Positions 1 through 8,487 of a stretch of 64,000 nt of DNA are shown in pieces. Each line of letters starts with the position of its first letter. Position 1 is the stretch's first letter. The stretch covers positions 186,001 to 250,000 of the forward strand of contig NZ_BCTT01000002.1 in the NCBI RefSeq assembly GCF_001590905.1. The letters run 5' to 3'. The notes below the pieces were generated by a model, which made no database searches, was not told the DNA's origin, and saw only the letters and a list, made by a program, of their open reading frames with translations. Source of the stretch: Serratia grimesii NBRC 13537. Its GTDB lineage: Bacteria > Pseudomonadota > Gammaproteobacteria > Enterobacterales > Enterobacteriaceae. The translations under genes and the position numbers were made by a program.

Positions 1-1
1 G

Positions 2-574
2 ACCGCTGCTGACCATAGGGTCGAAACACTGGAGCAACGTGATTCAGGTTGCGGGACACTGCATTGCTATTCTTCTGGTTTGCCTTCCTCGCTCGCGGCG
101 TGGCGGGAAAGCCTGTATCGCTATCTGGTACCCACGGCTAACCGCTGGAATGAGGTCCTCGATGTCGGGTTTCGTTATCCCGGAAAGTGGGAAACGTTTC
201 GGAAAATCAATCAGGATGCCGGGCAAGTCCACGAACTGACCCATCTGAACCTGCTGAATGCAGGGGATTATGCCTGTCTTACCCAGCAGAACGAGGGGGA
301 GTACCTGTTCCCTCTCCAGATTGTGGCCGTACTGCCGGAGCCCGACAATGAATTTACTGGCGGCGAGTTTGTCATGACAGAACAACGCCCCCGGATGCAG
401 TCACGGCCCCTGGTAGTCCCACTCAGACCCGGAGACATGGCCATTATCGCGACGGCTGAAAGGCCCTTTCGCGGAACGAAAGGTTATTACCGGGTAACCA
501 GCCGGCATGCCATCAGCCGTGTGCGTTCCGGATTGCGGGTCGGGCTGGAAATGTCTTTCCACTGCAAGGCTTGA
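2..574 (+). CDS. 2OG-Fe(II) oxygenase paralogue, 5'-truncated by window edge, HxD ligands missing
   Basis: The reading frame is open from base 2 to the TGA at 572-574, so the start lies before the window. The visible part aligns along its length with the complete oxygenase at 893-1654: both share the pattern ESLY..L.P.ANRW, the FPLQ/FPFQ strand, the GGE turn, a PLRPGD/PLQLGD strand and the closing GYYRV..RH segment. The complete paralogue carries CLHQDLYGE, with the HxD iron ligands, at the point where this protein reads CLTQQNEGE, so His is replaced by Thr and Asp by Gln. The distal His (RHAIS) and the 2-oxoglutarate Arg region are kept. It may therefore be a non-catalytic or differently liganded homologue. 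A TTG at 80 is not a credible start because homology extends upstream of it. Confidence 0.8.
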   Translation, partial: TAADHRVETLEQRDSGCGTLHCYSSGLPSSLAAWRESLYRYLVPTANRWNEVLDVGFRYPGKWETFRKINQDAGQVHELTHLNLLNAGDYACLTQQNEGEYLFPLQIVAVLPEPDNEFTGGEFVMTEQRPRMQSRPLVVPLRPGDMAIIATAERPFRGTKGYYRVTSRHAISRVRSGLRVGLEMSFHCKA

Positions 575-590
575 CTGGAGGCCACAACCG

Positions 591-896
591 ATGGCCAGTG
601 ACAACAAAAGATATCTTCTGACGGATGAAACAGGACATGTGCAGGAAAGTCCCCTTCCAGGCACGCTGGGCGGACATAGGCGAAATAGGCTATATGGCAG
701 GCTGGATTGTCGGGCTGCTCTGCAAGCTATCGCACGCGGGGGATATGTCCGTCACAGAGTATTCTTTGCCAATAAGGCCACGGCGATTGCGGCAGGATAC
801 CGTCCCTGTGCCGTCTGCATGCCAGAAGAGTATGCAGCCTGGAAGTCAGCGCTAGCGCCTGAAACCAAAAAAAATCAGCAGAAGGTATCCCTATGA
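591..896 (+). CDS. Small Ada-type zinc-binding domain protein
   Basis: A 101-residue protein resembling stand-alone Ada metal-binding domain proteins: an N-terminal strand region, then RLYGRLDCRAAL with Cys40, a basic RHRVFFA segment with His55, and AAGYRPCAVCMP with Cys73 and Cys76. In Ada four Cys hold zinc; here three Cys are visible and His55 could be the fourth ligand, which is inference. The start ATG at 591 follows a GGAG 17 bases downstream of the previous stop codon. Its last codons overlap the next gene by ATGA at 893-896, a sign of translational coupling. The two flanking 2OG oxygenases suggest a common job, possibly nucleic-acid alkylation repair or modification. The exact role is unknown. 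Confidence 0.75.
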   Translation: MASDNKRYLLTDETGHVQESPLPGTLGGHRRNRLYGRLDCRAALQAIARGGYVRHRVFFANKATAIAAGYRPCAVCMPEEYAAWKSALAPETKKNQQKVSL

Positions 897-1654
897 ACAG
901 CTTATTTCCGGTTTCTGCCAACACCTCACTGCTTAGGGTCACGACGGATATGAATAAAAACCGATACCAGCGATATGACTGGCTGGCCGTCGAAACATCA
1001 CTGGGTCAGGACGGATACGCCGTATTGCCTTCATTATTGACGCCAGCAGAATGCCAACAGATGGCAGGACTTTTTTTCAGTGACGAGCGATTCCGGAGTC
1101 ATATCGTTATGGAACGCTATGCGTTTGGGAAAGGGGATTATAAATATTTCAGTAATCCGCTTCCCGATCTCGTCGGAGAGTTACGACAATCTTTGTATCC
1201 TGTTCTGGCACCTGTCGCGAATCGTTGGCATGCGGCAATGCGCATACCCGCCCGGTTTCCAGTCAATTATCAGGACTTTCAGCAACGATGCCATGATGCG
1301 GGTCAGCGCCGCCCTACTCCGTTATTGTTGCGGTATGAGGCTGATGATTACTGCTGCCTGCATCAGGATTTGTATGGTGAACATGTTTTCCCCTTCCAGG
1401 TGATCGTGTTATTGAGCCAGCCCGGACAGGATTTTGACGGGGGAGAACTTTTACTGACTGAAAGTAACCCCAAAAAACCCGGCCAGGCAGAGGTTGTCCC
1501 TCTACAACTGGGGGATGCCATCGTGCTGGCCGTAAATCATCGCCCGGTTCGTTCATCCAGGGGGTATTATCGGGTGAATCTGCGGCATGGTGTCTGCCGG
1601 ATCTCTCGGGGGGAGCGATATTCCATGGGCATTATTTTTCACGATGCGAATTAG
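893..1654 (+). CDS. 2OG-Fe(II) dioxygenase with intact HxD...H triad
   Basis: 253-residue protein of the 2-oxoglutarate/Fe(II) dioxygenase superfamily with a double-stranded beta-helix core. Visible ligands are His157 and Asp159 (CLHQDLYGE), distal His232 (RHGVC) and the likely 2-oxoglutarate-binding Arg242 (GERYSMG). A GGE turn follows the second core strand at about 183-185. The N-terminal 100 residues carry the DGYAVLPSLL motif common in prolyl-hydroxylase-like members. Translation probably starts at ATG 893, overlapping the Ada-domain gene; ATG 950 (MNKNRY) is an alternative. The substrate cannot be read from the sequence: protein proline, nucleic acid and small molecules are all possible. 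The cluster continues upstream of the window. Confidence 0.85.
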   Translation: MNSLFPVSANTSLLRVTTDMNKNRYQRYDWLAVETSLGQDGYAVLPSLLTPAECQQMAGLFFSDERFRSHIVMERYAFGKGDYKYFSNPLPDLVGELRQSLYPVLAPVANRWHAAMRIPARFPVNYQDFQQRCHDAGQRRPTPLLLRYEADDYCCLHQDLYGEHVFPFQVIVLLSQPGQDFDGGELLLTESNPKKPGQAEVVPLQLGDAIVLAVNHRPVRSSRGYYRVNLRHGVCRISRGERYSMGIIFHDAN

Positions 1655-1835
1655 ATTAACCCCAGCAAGGTACTCTGCCAGACCAACCTTTCCAAGCGTA
1701 AGCCTCTTTGATATTCGGCCCAGTGATCCACACTCTAAAAATTTTCCGAGAGGATCATCTTGCCCAACAAGGGGATAGCTGAGGATTGTCTCGCCCCTGA
1801 CTTTCTTTATGGTTGTAATGGCTAAAATACGCTTA

Positions 1836-1855
1836 TACTGTATATAAAAACAGTA
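1836..1855 (+). promoter_or_regulatory. LexA (SOS) box of umuDC
   Basis: TACTGTATATAAAAACAGTA matches the LexA consensus with perfect CTGT-N8-ACAG half-sites (1838-1853). A TATACT hexamer at 1834-1839 overlaps the box as a likely -10, with TTGTAA at 1813-1818 as a weak, closely spaced -35. The umuD ATG is 15 bases downstream of the box. Confidence 0.93.
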
Positions 1856-1869
1856 TAGAGAAATGCATT

Positions 1870-2292
1870 ATGAAACACTTTTTCCCCACACCAACCCCAG
1901 AGAAACAGTTCATTCCGCTTTACGCCGATAAGGTCCCTGCGGGCTTTCCTAGCCCCGCGCAAGACTACATACACGCGCGGATTGACCTCAACGAGTACTG
2001 TATTAGCCACCCTTCGGCGACTTACTTTCTGATCGCCTCAGGAGAAAGCATGATCGAAGCCGGGATCACCGACGGATCCATGTTGGTTGTCGATCGAAGC
2101 ATTAGTGCCTGCCACGGCGATATCGTGATCGCCAGTATCGCAGGTGAGTTTACGGTTAAGCGTCTGTGCCTGCATCCTGTTAAACAGCTTGAGCCAATGA
2201 ATTCGAAATTCCGGCCAATACCGCTGCGCGAGGACAGCGACGATTTGAGCATCGTCGGCGTGGTGGTTTCAACCATCACCAGGCTGAAATAA
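1870..2292 (+). CDS. umuD: UmuD, SOS mutagenesis protease-like subunit of DNA polymerase V
   Basis: 140-residue S24-family protein that self-cleaves on a RecA filament to UmuD', which then joins UmuC to form DNA polymerase V. The catalytic Ser60 (ASGESM) and Lys97 (FTVKRL) fall at exactly the E. coli positions. The cleavage dipeptide is Ala24-Gly25 (KVPAGFPSP), as in LexA and many plasmid UmuD homologues, rather than Cys-Gly as in E. coli. The gene lies directly under a LexA box, and its stop overlaps the umuC start by one base (TAATG), so the two are co-translated. Confidence 0.95.
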   Translation: MKHFFPTPTPEKQFIPLYADKVPAGFPSPAQDYIHARIDLNEYCISHPSATYFLIASGESMIEAGITDGSMLVVDRSISACHGDIVIASIAGEFTVKRLCLHPVKQLEPMNSKFRPIPLREDSDDLSIVGVVVSTITRLK

Positions 2293-3560
2293 TGTACGCC
2301 CTGGCCGATGTAAACAACTTCTATGCGAGTTGTGAAACGCTGTGGCGTCCAGACTTGCGTGGCCGACCGATTGTTGTGCTGTCGAACAACGACGGCTGCG
2401 TGGTGGCACAGAGCAAAGAGGCAAAGCTCCTGGGCCTGAAAACAGGCGCGCCCTATTTCAAGATAAAGCATGATTTTGAGCGTGCCGGCGGCATCGCATT
2501 CAGCAGCAACTACGAGCTGTACGCCGATATGTCGATGCGAGTGATGGCCGTGCTCGAAGAAATGGCGCCGCGGACCGAAATGTACTCTATCGACGAAAGC
2601 TTCCTTGATCTTGCCGGAGTACAACATTGTGTCGATTTGGCCACGTTTGGACACCAGGTACGCACCCGCGTTCTGCAATGCACCGGCCTCACCGTCGGCG
2701 TCGGTATTGCCCAGACCAAGACGCTGGCAAAACTGGCGAACTACGCGGCGAAAAAATGGAGTCAGACCCAAGGCGTGGTTGATCTTTCCAACCTGGAACG
2801 ACAACGAAAATTGATGGTACAGGTACCGGTTGCGGAAGTCTGGGGGATCGGACGCCGCTTAACCAAAGAGCTGCAAAATATGGGGATCAAAACCGCCCTG
2901 CAGCTGGCGGATGCAAGCACCACAATGATCCGCAAGCATTTCAGCGTGGTGGTTGAACGCACGGTGCGTGAACTGCGCGGTGAACCCTGTTTGTCACTCG
3001 AGGAGTTTGCCCCAACCAAACAGCAGATCATTTGCAGCAGATCATTTGGCGAACGCGTCACTGAATACCAGGATATGCATCAGGCGATCTGTATGCACGC
3101 TTCCCGCGCGGCAGAGAAACTGCGCGCAGAACACCAATATTGCCGGAATATCAATGCATGGGTTAAAACCAGCCCCTTCTCGACCAATGAAAAGTATTAC
3201 GGCAACACCGCGAGCATCAGGCTCAATACGCCAACGCAGGATACACGCGACATCATCGCCGCCGCGATTCGATGCCTTGACAAGATCTGGCAACCCGGCC
3301 ACCGCTATCTAAAAGCCGGCGTTATGCTACAGGACTTTTACTCGCAAGGCGTTGCTCAGTTAGACCTGTTCGATGAATATCAGCCGCGCCCCAACAGCGA
3401 ACGCTTGATGGCCGCTTTGGATAAAATCAATCAGTCCGGCCATGCCGGGATCTGGTTTGCTGGACAAGGAAACCAACAGACATGGTCGATGAAGCGTGAG
3501 TTTCTCTCTCCCGCTTACACCACACGGGTGGCCGATTTGCCGCGTGCTCGCGTGTATTGA
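2292..3560 (+). CDS. umuC: UmuC, Y-family catalytic subunit of DNA polymerase V
   Basis: 422 residues, the usual UmuC length. The palm carries DVNNFYAS near the N terminus and SIDESFLD near residue 100, which supply the metal-binding acidic residues. A helix-hairpin-helix/thumb region (VWGIGRRLTKEL) near 190 and a little-finger domain follow. It performs error-prone translesion synthesis with UmuD'2. It overlaps umuD by one base and is co-regulated from the LexA-controlled promoter. No terminator is obvious between it and ttcA. Confidence 0.96.
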   Translation: MYALADVNNFYASCETLWRPDLRGRPIVVLSNNDGCVVAQSKEAKLLGLKTGAPYFKIKHDFERAGGIAFSSNYELYADMSMRVMAVLEEMAPRTEMYSIDESFLDLAGVQHCVDLATFGHQVRTRVLQCTGLTVGVGIAQTKTLAKLANYAAKKWSQTQGVVDLSNLERQRKLMVQVPVAEVWGIGRRLTKELQNMGIKTALQLADASTTMIRKHFSVVVERTVRELRGEPCLSLEEFAPTKQQIICSRSFGERVTEYQDMHQAICMHASRAAEKLRAEHQYCRNINAWVKTSPFSTNEKYYGNTASIRLNTPTQDTRDIIAAAIRCLDKIWQPGHRYLKAGVMLQDFYSQGVAQLDLFDEYQPRPNSERLMAALDKINQSGHAGIWFAGQGNQQTWSMKREFLSPAYTTRVADLPRARVY

Positions 3561-3677
3561 GAATCGGCAATCAGCGGGGTGTATGGATGAAATACCCAAG
3601 CAGCCCATAGAATGCTAAACTCGCTGCCTAAAACTTTATGCCCATAGTGCCCCCAATTGAGAACGAGCACGATTTAA

Positions 3678-4610
3678 ATGTCAGAACAACAAACAGTTAG
3701 TCAAAAAGAACAGTACAATCTGAACAAATTGCAAAAGCGTCTGCGTCGTAACGTGGGCCAAGCGATCGCCGATTTCAACATGATTGAAGAAGGTGACCGT
3801 ATCATGGTCTGCCTGTCCGGCGGCAAAGACAGCTACACCATGCTGGAGATCCTGCGTAATCTGCAGCAGAGCGCACCGGTCAACTTTTCGCTGATTGCGG
3901 TCAACCTCGATCAGAAGCAGCCAGGCTTCCCCGAGCATATTCTGCCGGCCTATCTGGAAAGCCTGGGGGTGGAATACAAGATTGTTGAGGAAAATACCTA
4001 CAGCATCGTCAAAGACAAAATTCCTGAAGGCAAAACCACCTGTTCACTGTGCTCACGCCTGCGTCGCGGGATCCTTTACCGTACCGCTACCGAACTGGGT
4101 GCGACCAAAATTGCCCTTGGCCACCACCGTGACGACATTCTGCAAACGCTGTTCCTCAACATGTTCTATGGCGGTAAGCTGAAAGGCATGCCACCTAAAC
4201 TGATGAGCGACGATGGCAAGCACGTAGTCATTCGCCCGCTGGCTTATTGCCGTGAAAAAGACATTGAGCGTTTCTCGGTTGCCAAAGGTTTCCCGATTAT
4301 CCCGTGCAACCTGTGCGGTTCGCAGCCTAACCTGCAACGCCAGGTGATTGGCGATATGTTGCGTGACTGGGATAAACGTTACCCTGGGCGTCTGGAAACC
4401 ATGTTCAGCGCAACGCAGAACGTGGTCACCTCGCACTTAAGTGACTTTAACCTGTTTGATTTCAAAGGCATCCATCACGGTAGTGACGTTGTTGACGGTG
4501 GCGATCTGGCCTTCGACCGCGAAGACATCCCCATGCAGCCGATCGGCTGGCAACCGGAAGATGCGGATGACGCCGTCCCGGTGCGTTTAGACGTTCTCGA
4601 AATCAAGTAA
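3678..4610 (+). CDS. ttcA: tRNA-cytidine(32) 2-sulfurtransferase TtcA
   Basis: 310-residue cytoplasmic enzyme that thiolates C32 of certain tRNAs using ATP and an iron-sulfur cluster. The PP-loop SGGKDS lies at 47-52. Cluster-binding motifs CSLC (about 122-125) and CNLC (about 213-216) are present. It shares its place next to zntB with E. coli. The ATG at 3678 gives the canonical N terminus. A good hairpin follows the stop. Confidence 0.96.
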   Translation: MSEQQTVSQKEQYNLNKLQKRLRRNVGQAIADFNMIEEGDRIMVCLSGGKDSYTMLEILRNLQQSAPVNFSLIAVNLDQKQPGFPEHILPAYLESLGVEYKIVEENTYSIVKDKIPEGKTTCSLCSRLRRGILYRTATELGATKIALGHHRDDILQTLFLNMFYGGKLKGMPPKLMSDDGKHVVIRPLAYCREKDIERFSVAKGFPIIPCNLCGSQPNLQRQVIGDMLRDWDKRYPGRLETMFSATQNVVTSHLSDFNLFDFKGIHHGSDVVDGGDLAFDREDIPMQPIGWQPEDADDAVPVRLDVLEIK

Positions 4611-4619
4611 GCCCGTATT

Positions 4620-4650
4620 CCGCCCGCATGCTGCGGGCGGCTATTTTCCT
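4620..4650 (+). terminator. Intrinsic terminator of ttcA
   Basis: A nine-base-pair GC stem pairs 4620-4628 with 4632-4640 (CCGCCCGCA/TGCGGGCGG) around a three-base loop, and is followed by a T-rich tract. Confidence 0.75.
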
Positions 4651-4715
4651 TCTCCAGTTGTCGATCCCGCTCGCAATTTCAGCAGAATTCATCGGACAGT
4701 GCCGTTTTTATCCTA

Positions 4716-4735
4716 TACTGTGTTTTTATACAGTC
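4716..4735 (+). promoter_or_regulatory. LexA box upstream of the VOC-family gene
   Basis: TACTGTGTTTTTATACAGTC contains perfect CTGT-N8-ACAG half-sites at 4718-4733. As at umuD, a TATACT -10-like hexamer (4714-4719) overlaps the box. The box ends 15 bases before the ATG at 4751, with the ribosome binding site between them. The geometry is that of a LexA-repressed promoter. Confidence 0.8.
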
Positions 4736-4750
4736 ACCTGGAGATTACCG

Positions 4751-5149
4751 ATGAACATCACCCCCTGCTTATCCCACGTTTCTCTTGGCAGCAATAATTT
4801 TGACGCCGCAGCTGATTTTTACGATCGCACACTTGCCGCATTAGGCTGCCGGCGGGTGTTAGAACATCCTGGCGCTATTGGCTATGGACGCGATTACCCG
4901 GAATTCTGGTTGCAGATCCCTATCGACGGAAAACCGGCTACAACCGGTAACGGTCTACATGTAGGGTTTTTCGCTACCAGTAAACAACAGGTTGATGATT
5001 TCTACCGTCAGGCACTGCAGGCTGGTGCGAAAGATGAAGGGGCTCCCGGCTCACGACCACATTATGGTGAAGCCTATTATGGCTGCTTTGTGCGCGATCT
5101 GGACGGGCATAAGATCGAGGCCAGTTTTTGGGATGAGAGCGCCGCCTGA
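4751..5149 (+). CDS. VOC (glyoxalase/bleomycin-resistance) family protein, likely SOS-regulated
   Basis: 132-residue single-unit protein with the paired beta-alpha-beta-beta-beta modules of the vicinal-oxygen-chelate fold: an opening LSHVSLGS..F..AADFYDRTL and a closing YYGCFVRDLDGHKIEASFW. The start is ATG 4751, preceded by GGAG. A longer frame from 4628 would run through the ttcA terminator and the LexA box and is rejected. Small VOC proteins include antibiotic-sequestering proteins and lactoylglutathione-lyase-like enzymes; the precise role is unknown. The perfect LexA box in its promoter suggests induction by DNA damage, which is inference. Confidence 0.85.
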   Translation: MNITPCLSHVSLGSNNFDAAADFYDRTLAALGCRRVLEHPGAIGYGRDYPEFWLQIPIDGKPATTGNGLHVGFFATSKQQVDDFYRQALQAGAKDEGAPGSRPHYGEAYYGCFVRDLDGHKIEASFWDESAA

Positions 5150-5166
5150 CGGAGCAAATTGCAGAC

Positions 5167-5194
5167 AAAAAAATGCCGGTGATTAAACCGGCAT
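5167..5194 (-). terminator. Intrinsic terminator reading leftward (zntB side)
   Basis: The stem ATGCCGGT/ACCGGCAT (5173-5180 with 5187-5194) is followed on the minus strand by seven T. It lies about 170 bases past the zntB stop and just past the VOC gene stop. The 5195-5366 stretch before it shows no gene. Confidence 0.75.
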
Positions 5195-5366
5195 CGTATG
5201 AATCAATGTGCTATGCAGTAATTCTAAATATAAGAAAGTAAGACAATTATGGAGCACAACGCCCATCGCTTGACGTTGCATTCACCTGCGAGAGAGATCA
5301 TGCCCCATTTCCCCCCCGGAAAAGTTGATATCGCTCAATGTTAGCCGGGTTTTCAGGGCTTTTTGG

Positions 5367-6350
5367 CTACAGCCAACGACGTCGCTTCAGCCACCAGCCC
5401 ACACCGAACACCAATGCGAGCAGCATCAGGCAAAACGTCCCAAAACCAAAGGGGGCTGTATTGCCAGGGATACCACCAAGGTTGACGCCAAACAGTCCGG
5501 TCAAAAAGGTGGTTGGTAAAAACACCATCGCCAACAAAGACATCGTGTAGGTACGACGATTCATGGCGTCGGCCATTACGGTGGTGATTTCGTCGGACAG
5601 GATCGCGGTACGTGCAATGCTGCCGTCAAGGTCATCCAGGCCTCGCCCCAACCGGTCGGCGATATCCTGCATACGGCGACGATCATCATCGTTCATCCAG
5701 GGCAAGCGATCGCTTGCCAAGCGGGAAAATACGTCACGCTGCGGCGCCATATAGCGACGCAGTACAATCAATTGTTTGCGGATCAACGCCAGTTGCCCAC
5801 GTTCAGGGATTTGCTGCTCTAACAACGAATCTTCCAGATCGATGATCTTATCGTGCAAGTCTTCGATAAATTCACTGGCATGGTCTGTCAGCGCATCGGA
5901 TATTTCCACCAGCCAATTACCGCTGTTTGTCGGCCCGCTGCCATTTTGCAGATCGTTCACTACCTGATCAATGGAGTACACCTTACGGTGACGGGTAGAC
6001 ACGATCAGTTTGTCAGTCATATAAACACGGATAGTCACCAACTGATCCGGCCGCGAGTTGGTGTTAAAATTGATACTGCGCAGCGTGATCATAGTGCCGT
6101 CGCCAACCCGACTGACACGCGGTCGTGAACTTTCTCCAGATAACGCCTCTCTTACCGCATCCGGCAACAGTGGCGTGGTGGTCAGCCACTCGGCGCTGGC
6201 TGAGTGTGCATAATCGAGATGCAACCAGCAAGGTTCGTCGCAGGTGACTTTATCTTCGTAATCAATCGGTGTTACGCCGCCCTTGCCGTCAAGCTGGTAA
6301 GCATACACTGCGTCAGGAACCTGTAACTCGCGCCCCTCAATGACTTCCAT
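5367..6350 (-). CDS. zntB: Zinc transport protein ZntB (CorA family)
   Basis: 327 residues, identical in length to E. coli ZntB. It has a long soluble N-terminal domain, then two C-terminal membrane helices ([19 protein letters not shown] and [16 protein letters not shown]) with the signature GVN between them (FGVNLGG). It forms a pentameric inner-membrane channel/carrier for zinc, reported as proton-coupled import. The gene is adjacent to ttcA as in other enterobacteria. Confidence 0.96.
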   Translation of the reverse strand: MEVIEGRELQVPDAVYAYQLDGKGGVTPIDYEDKVTCDEPCWLHLDYAHSASAEWLTTTPLLPDAVREALSGESSRPRVSRVGDGTMITLRSINFNTNSRPDQLVTIRVYMTDKLIVSTRHRKVYSIDQVVNDLQNGSGPTNSGNWLVEISDALTDHASEFIEDLHDKIIDLEDSLLEQQIPERGQLALIRKQLIVLRRYMAPQRDVFSRLASDRLPWMNDDDRRRMQDIADRLGRGLDDLDGSIARTAILSDEITTVMADAMNRRTYTMSLLAMVFLPTTFLTGLFGVNLGGIPGNTAPFGFGTFCLMLLALVFGVGWWLKRRRWL

Positions 6351-6504
6351 TCCTCATCCCCTCTGCTTTTCAGTTATCCGAGAGTCTAGCGTTATTGGTA
6401 TGCAGATCAAAGACCAAGCTGTAAGGGTTGGTTTCTCGCTCGGGCCAGAACTCACTATACTTGTGCATGCAAAGGAGTGACTGAATACCCAACAGGAGAA
6501 AATC

Positions 6505-7215
6505 ATGTTTGATATTAGTGCTGCGGATATTTTGAAGGGCGTATTTCTCCCTCTCATTACCCTGTTCATCGCCATCGTCAAAACGCCGTTTCGCATCAGG
6601 CAAGAAAACCACGGCAAATTACGCGCCTTGATCGAAGCAGTGGAATCTAACAAAGGTGAACGTATCCAACTGCTACTGTTCAGGGATTATATGCGTAGCA
6701 AAAACGCCAGCCTGCTTGAGCTCCAACAACTGCTGGCGCTGCCAGATGCTATTCGGGCGCTGGAACTGTATCGCTTTACCCACTCTCAACAACAGATACT
6801 GCGGGTGACGCCTAATGGCTTCATGTTGAGCGCGCGGGCAGATAATGGCTTTAAACGTTTTTTGCTGTCATGCCGATATTTCGTGCAGTATCTATTTTTT
6901 GTTAGCCTGCTGGTCCTGTTACCTGCTCTGGCACAGTTAGGTATGCAGCGGTTGGGCGTGATCATTACGCCATCATCGGTTTCATTCTTGCCAGGGGCTA
7001 AAATAGCCAACTACGGGCAATTGCTCTTCCCGGTCTTGTTATTCCTTATGACCATGGGATGGTTGTTATACATGACGTTCAAGCAGCTATCGCAAGCCGG
7101 TAACACCGGTGCCGAAACGCGCTTCTTTCGCTATTATCAACAAGCGCTGGAAGCAAGTAAGGCCCGTGAGTTGCTGAAGCAATTACGCGAATTTTTAGGT
7201 ACCGCGGCAGGATGA
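6505..7215 (+). CDS. Unrecognised inner-membrane protein
   Basis: 236 residues with no family I can name. A hydrophobic N terminus (about 8-25), a basic soluble segment (about 30-120), then two strong membrane helices (about 125-146 and 172-191) separated by a short loop, and a helical charged tail. ATG 6505 follows AGGAG at good spacing. The stop overlaps the next start (ATGATGA at 7212-7218), so it is translationally coupled to the exported hydrolase downstream. Function unknown. Confidence 0.75.
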   Translation: MFDISAADILKGVFLPLITLFIAIVKTPFRIRQENHGKLRALIEAVESNKGERIQLLLFRDYMRSKNASLLELQQLLALPDAIRALELYRFTHSQQQILRVTPNGFMLSARADNGFKRFLLSCRYFVQYLFFVSLLVLLPALAQLGMQRLGVIITPSSVSFLPGAKIANYGQLLFPVLLFLMTMGWLLYMTFKQLSQAGNTGAETRFFRYYQQALEASKARELLKQLREFLGTAAG

Positions 7216-8294
7216 TGACAATGAAAGCAATTACGTTACTCTGCCGTCCGCTGAGCCTGGTTGGGCTCTTGTGCGCTTTCTACCTGCACGCCAGCCCGCC
7301 CCTGAACCACTATGCCGACACTTACCAACTACAACTGGCGGGATCAGGCCAACTGCCGTACTTTGTGGCTAAACCGCAGGCTAGCTCACCACACTCGGCG
7401 TTGGTCGTCATTCATGGCCACCCGCGAGATGCCGGTAAAACCCTACAGGCCGCAATTAAGGCCGCCCAACTGTCTGCCAGAACTGATGACACATTGCTGG
7501 TCGCCCCACTGTTCCCCGTCAGCGACAGCCAGGCCGCGCACTGCCATTCACCGGGTGTCCCCCCCGCACAGGCAGGTGATGCGCTGTGGAGCTGCAATTC
7601 CTGGATTGAGGGTGGCCTGGACTCTCTCGGTCAAACCAACTCATTTGCTGCACTAGATCGTCTGGTTACAGAACTGAAAATAAAATGGCCGCAAATACAA
7701 TCGGTCACTGTCGCTGGGTTTTCTGCTGGTGCGCAGTTTGTGCAGCACTATGTTGGGTTCGCCAAACCACCTGCCGGCGTGACCCTGCGTTATGTCATAT
7801 CCGATCCGGGCAGTTGGCTCTATTTTGATCGTCATCGACCGCAACCGATTAAAAACGCACACCCTATCGACTGGCAGGACTGTAACCAAAAAGGACGCTG
7901 TAGCTTTGAGTGGGTTGAAGGTAATACGGACACCTGCCCGAACGTCAATCGATGGAAATACGGCATTGATTCTACGCCTCCCTTCCTCGATCAAAACCCT
8001 GAGTCCGTGCGTCAGCGCTATGCAGCAGCGGAGATCATCTATATGGAAGGCGAGAAAGATACCGGTAATGCCCCAGGTTCGTTCTACAAAATACTCGACA
8101 AGTCCTGCGCAGCAGAGGCCCAAGGCCCCTATCGACTACAACGCGGTATTGCCTATGCCGCTTACGATCGGCGATTTATTGCCCCGCACGCCAAACGTGA
8201 TTTGCTGATTATTCCTGGTTGTGCGCATGACGTGGCCTGTGTGTTTCCATCTTCTCTTGGTCGCAAGGCATTATTTAAGCAAGATGCAGACTAA
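7212..8294 (+). CDS. Exported alpha/beta-hydrolase-like protein
   Basis: 360 residues starting with a signal peptide (hydrophobic core LSLVGLLCAFYLHAS, likely cut near residue 28). The mature part has an alpha/beta-hydrolase layout: an early VVIHGHPRD strand-turn that may form the oxyanion hole, the nucleophile elbow GFSAG (about residue 172), and a late GCAHDV segment that can supply the catalytic His. Six or more Cys suggest disulfides in the periplasm. Alternative starts are ATG 7215 or 7221. It is coupled to the membrane protein upstream. Substrate unknown; related proteins are annotated as poly(3-hydroxybutyrate)-depolymerase-like or esterases. Confidence 0.75.
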   Translation: MMTMKAITLLCRPLSLVGLLCAFYLHASPPLNHYADTYQLQLAGSGQLPYFVAKPQASSPHSALVVIHGHPRDAGKTLQAAIKAAQLSARTDDTLLVAPLFPVSDSQAAHCHSPGVPPAQAGDALWSCNSWIEGGLDSLGQTNSFAALDRLVTELKIKWPQIQSVTVAGFSAGAQFVQHYVGFAKPPAGVTLRYVISDPGSWLYFDRHRPQPIKNAHPIDWQDCNQKGRCSFEWVEGNTDTCPNVNRWKYGIDSTPPFLDQNPESVRQRYAAAEIIYMEGEKDTGNAPGSFYKILDKSCAAEAQGPYRLQRGIAYAAYDRRFIAPHAKRDLLIIPGCAHDVACVFPSSLGRKALFKQDAD

Positions 8295-8487
8295 TAATAA
8301 CCGTGATGAAATAAAACCAGTGCCAATCTCAGCGAATATAGTGAATAAAGCGCTGGCTAAGACGTCATTATTATGACTTAACATATTCACAGCAATTTTA
8401 ATTCAAATTAACAATAAAAAATTAACACAAAGCTGTTCCAGCTCAAATTTCAGAGGCATATACTTCCCTAACTACGAGGAGGTAGTT

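Noticed and set aside
2022-2804. Long open frame (260 codons) on the minus strand across umuD and umuC
   Set aside because: It is antisense to two well-conserved genes, has no recognisable motif, and arises from codon bias.
4628-4750. N-terminal extension of the VOC gene resembling a hydrophobic leader
   Set aside because: It lies within the ttcA terminator and the LexA-controlled promoter; the ATG at 4751 has its own ribosome site.
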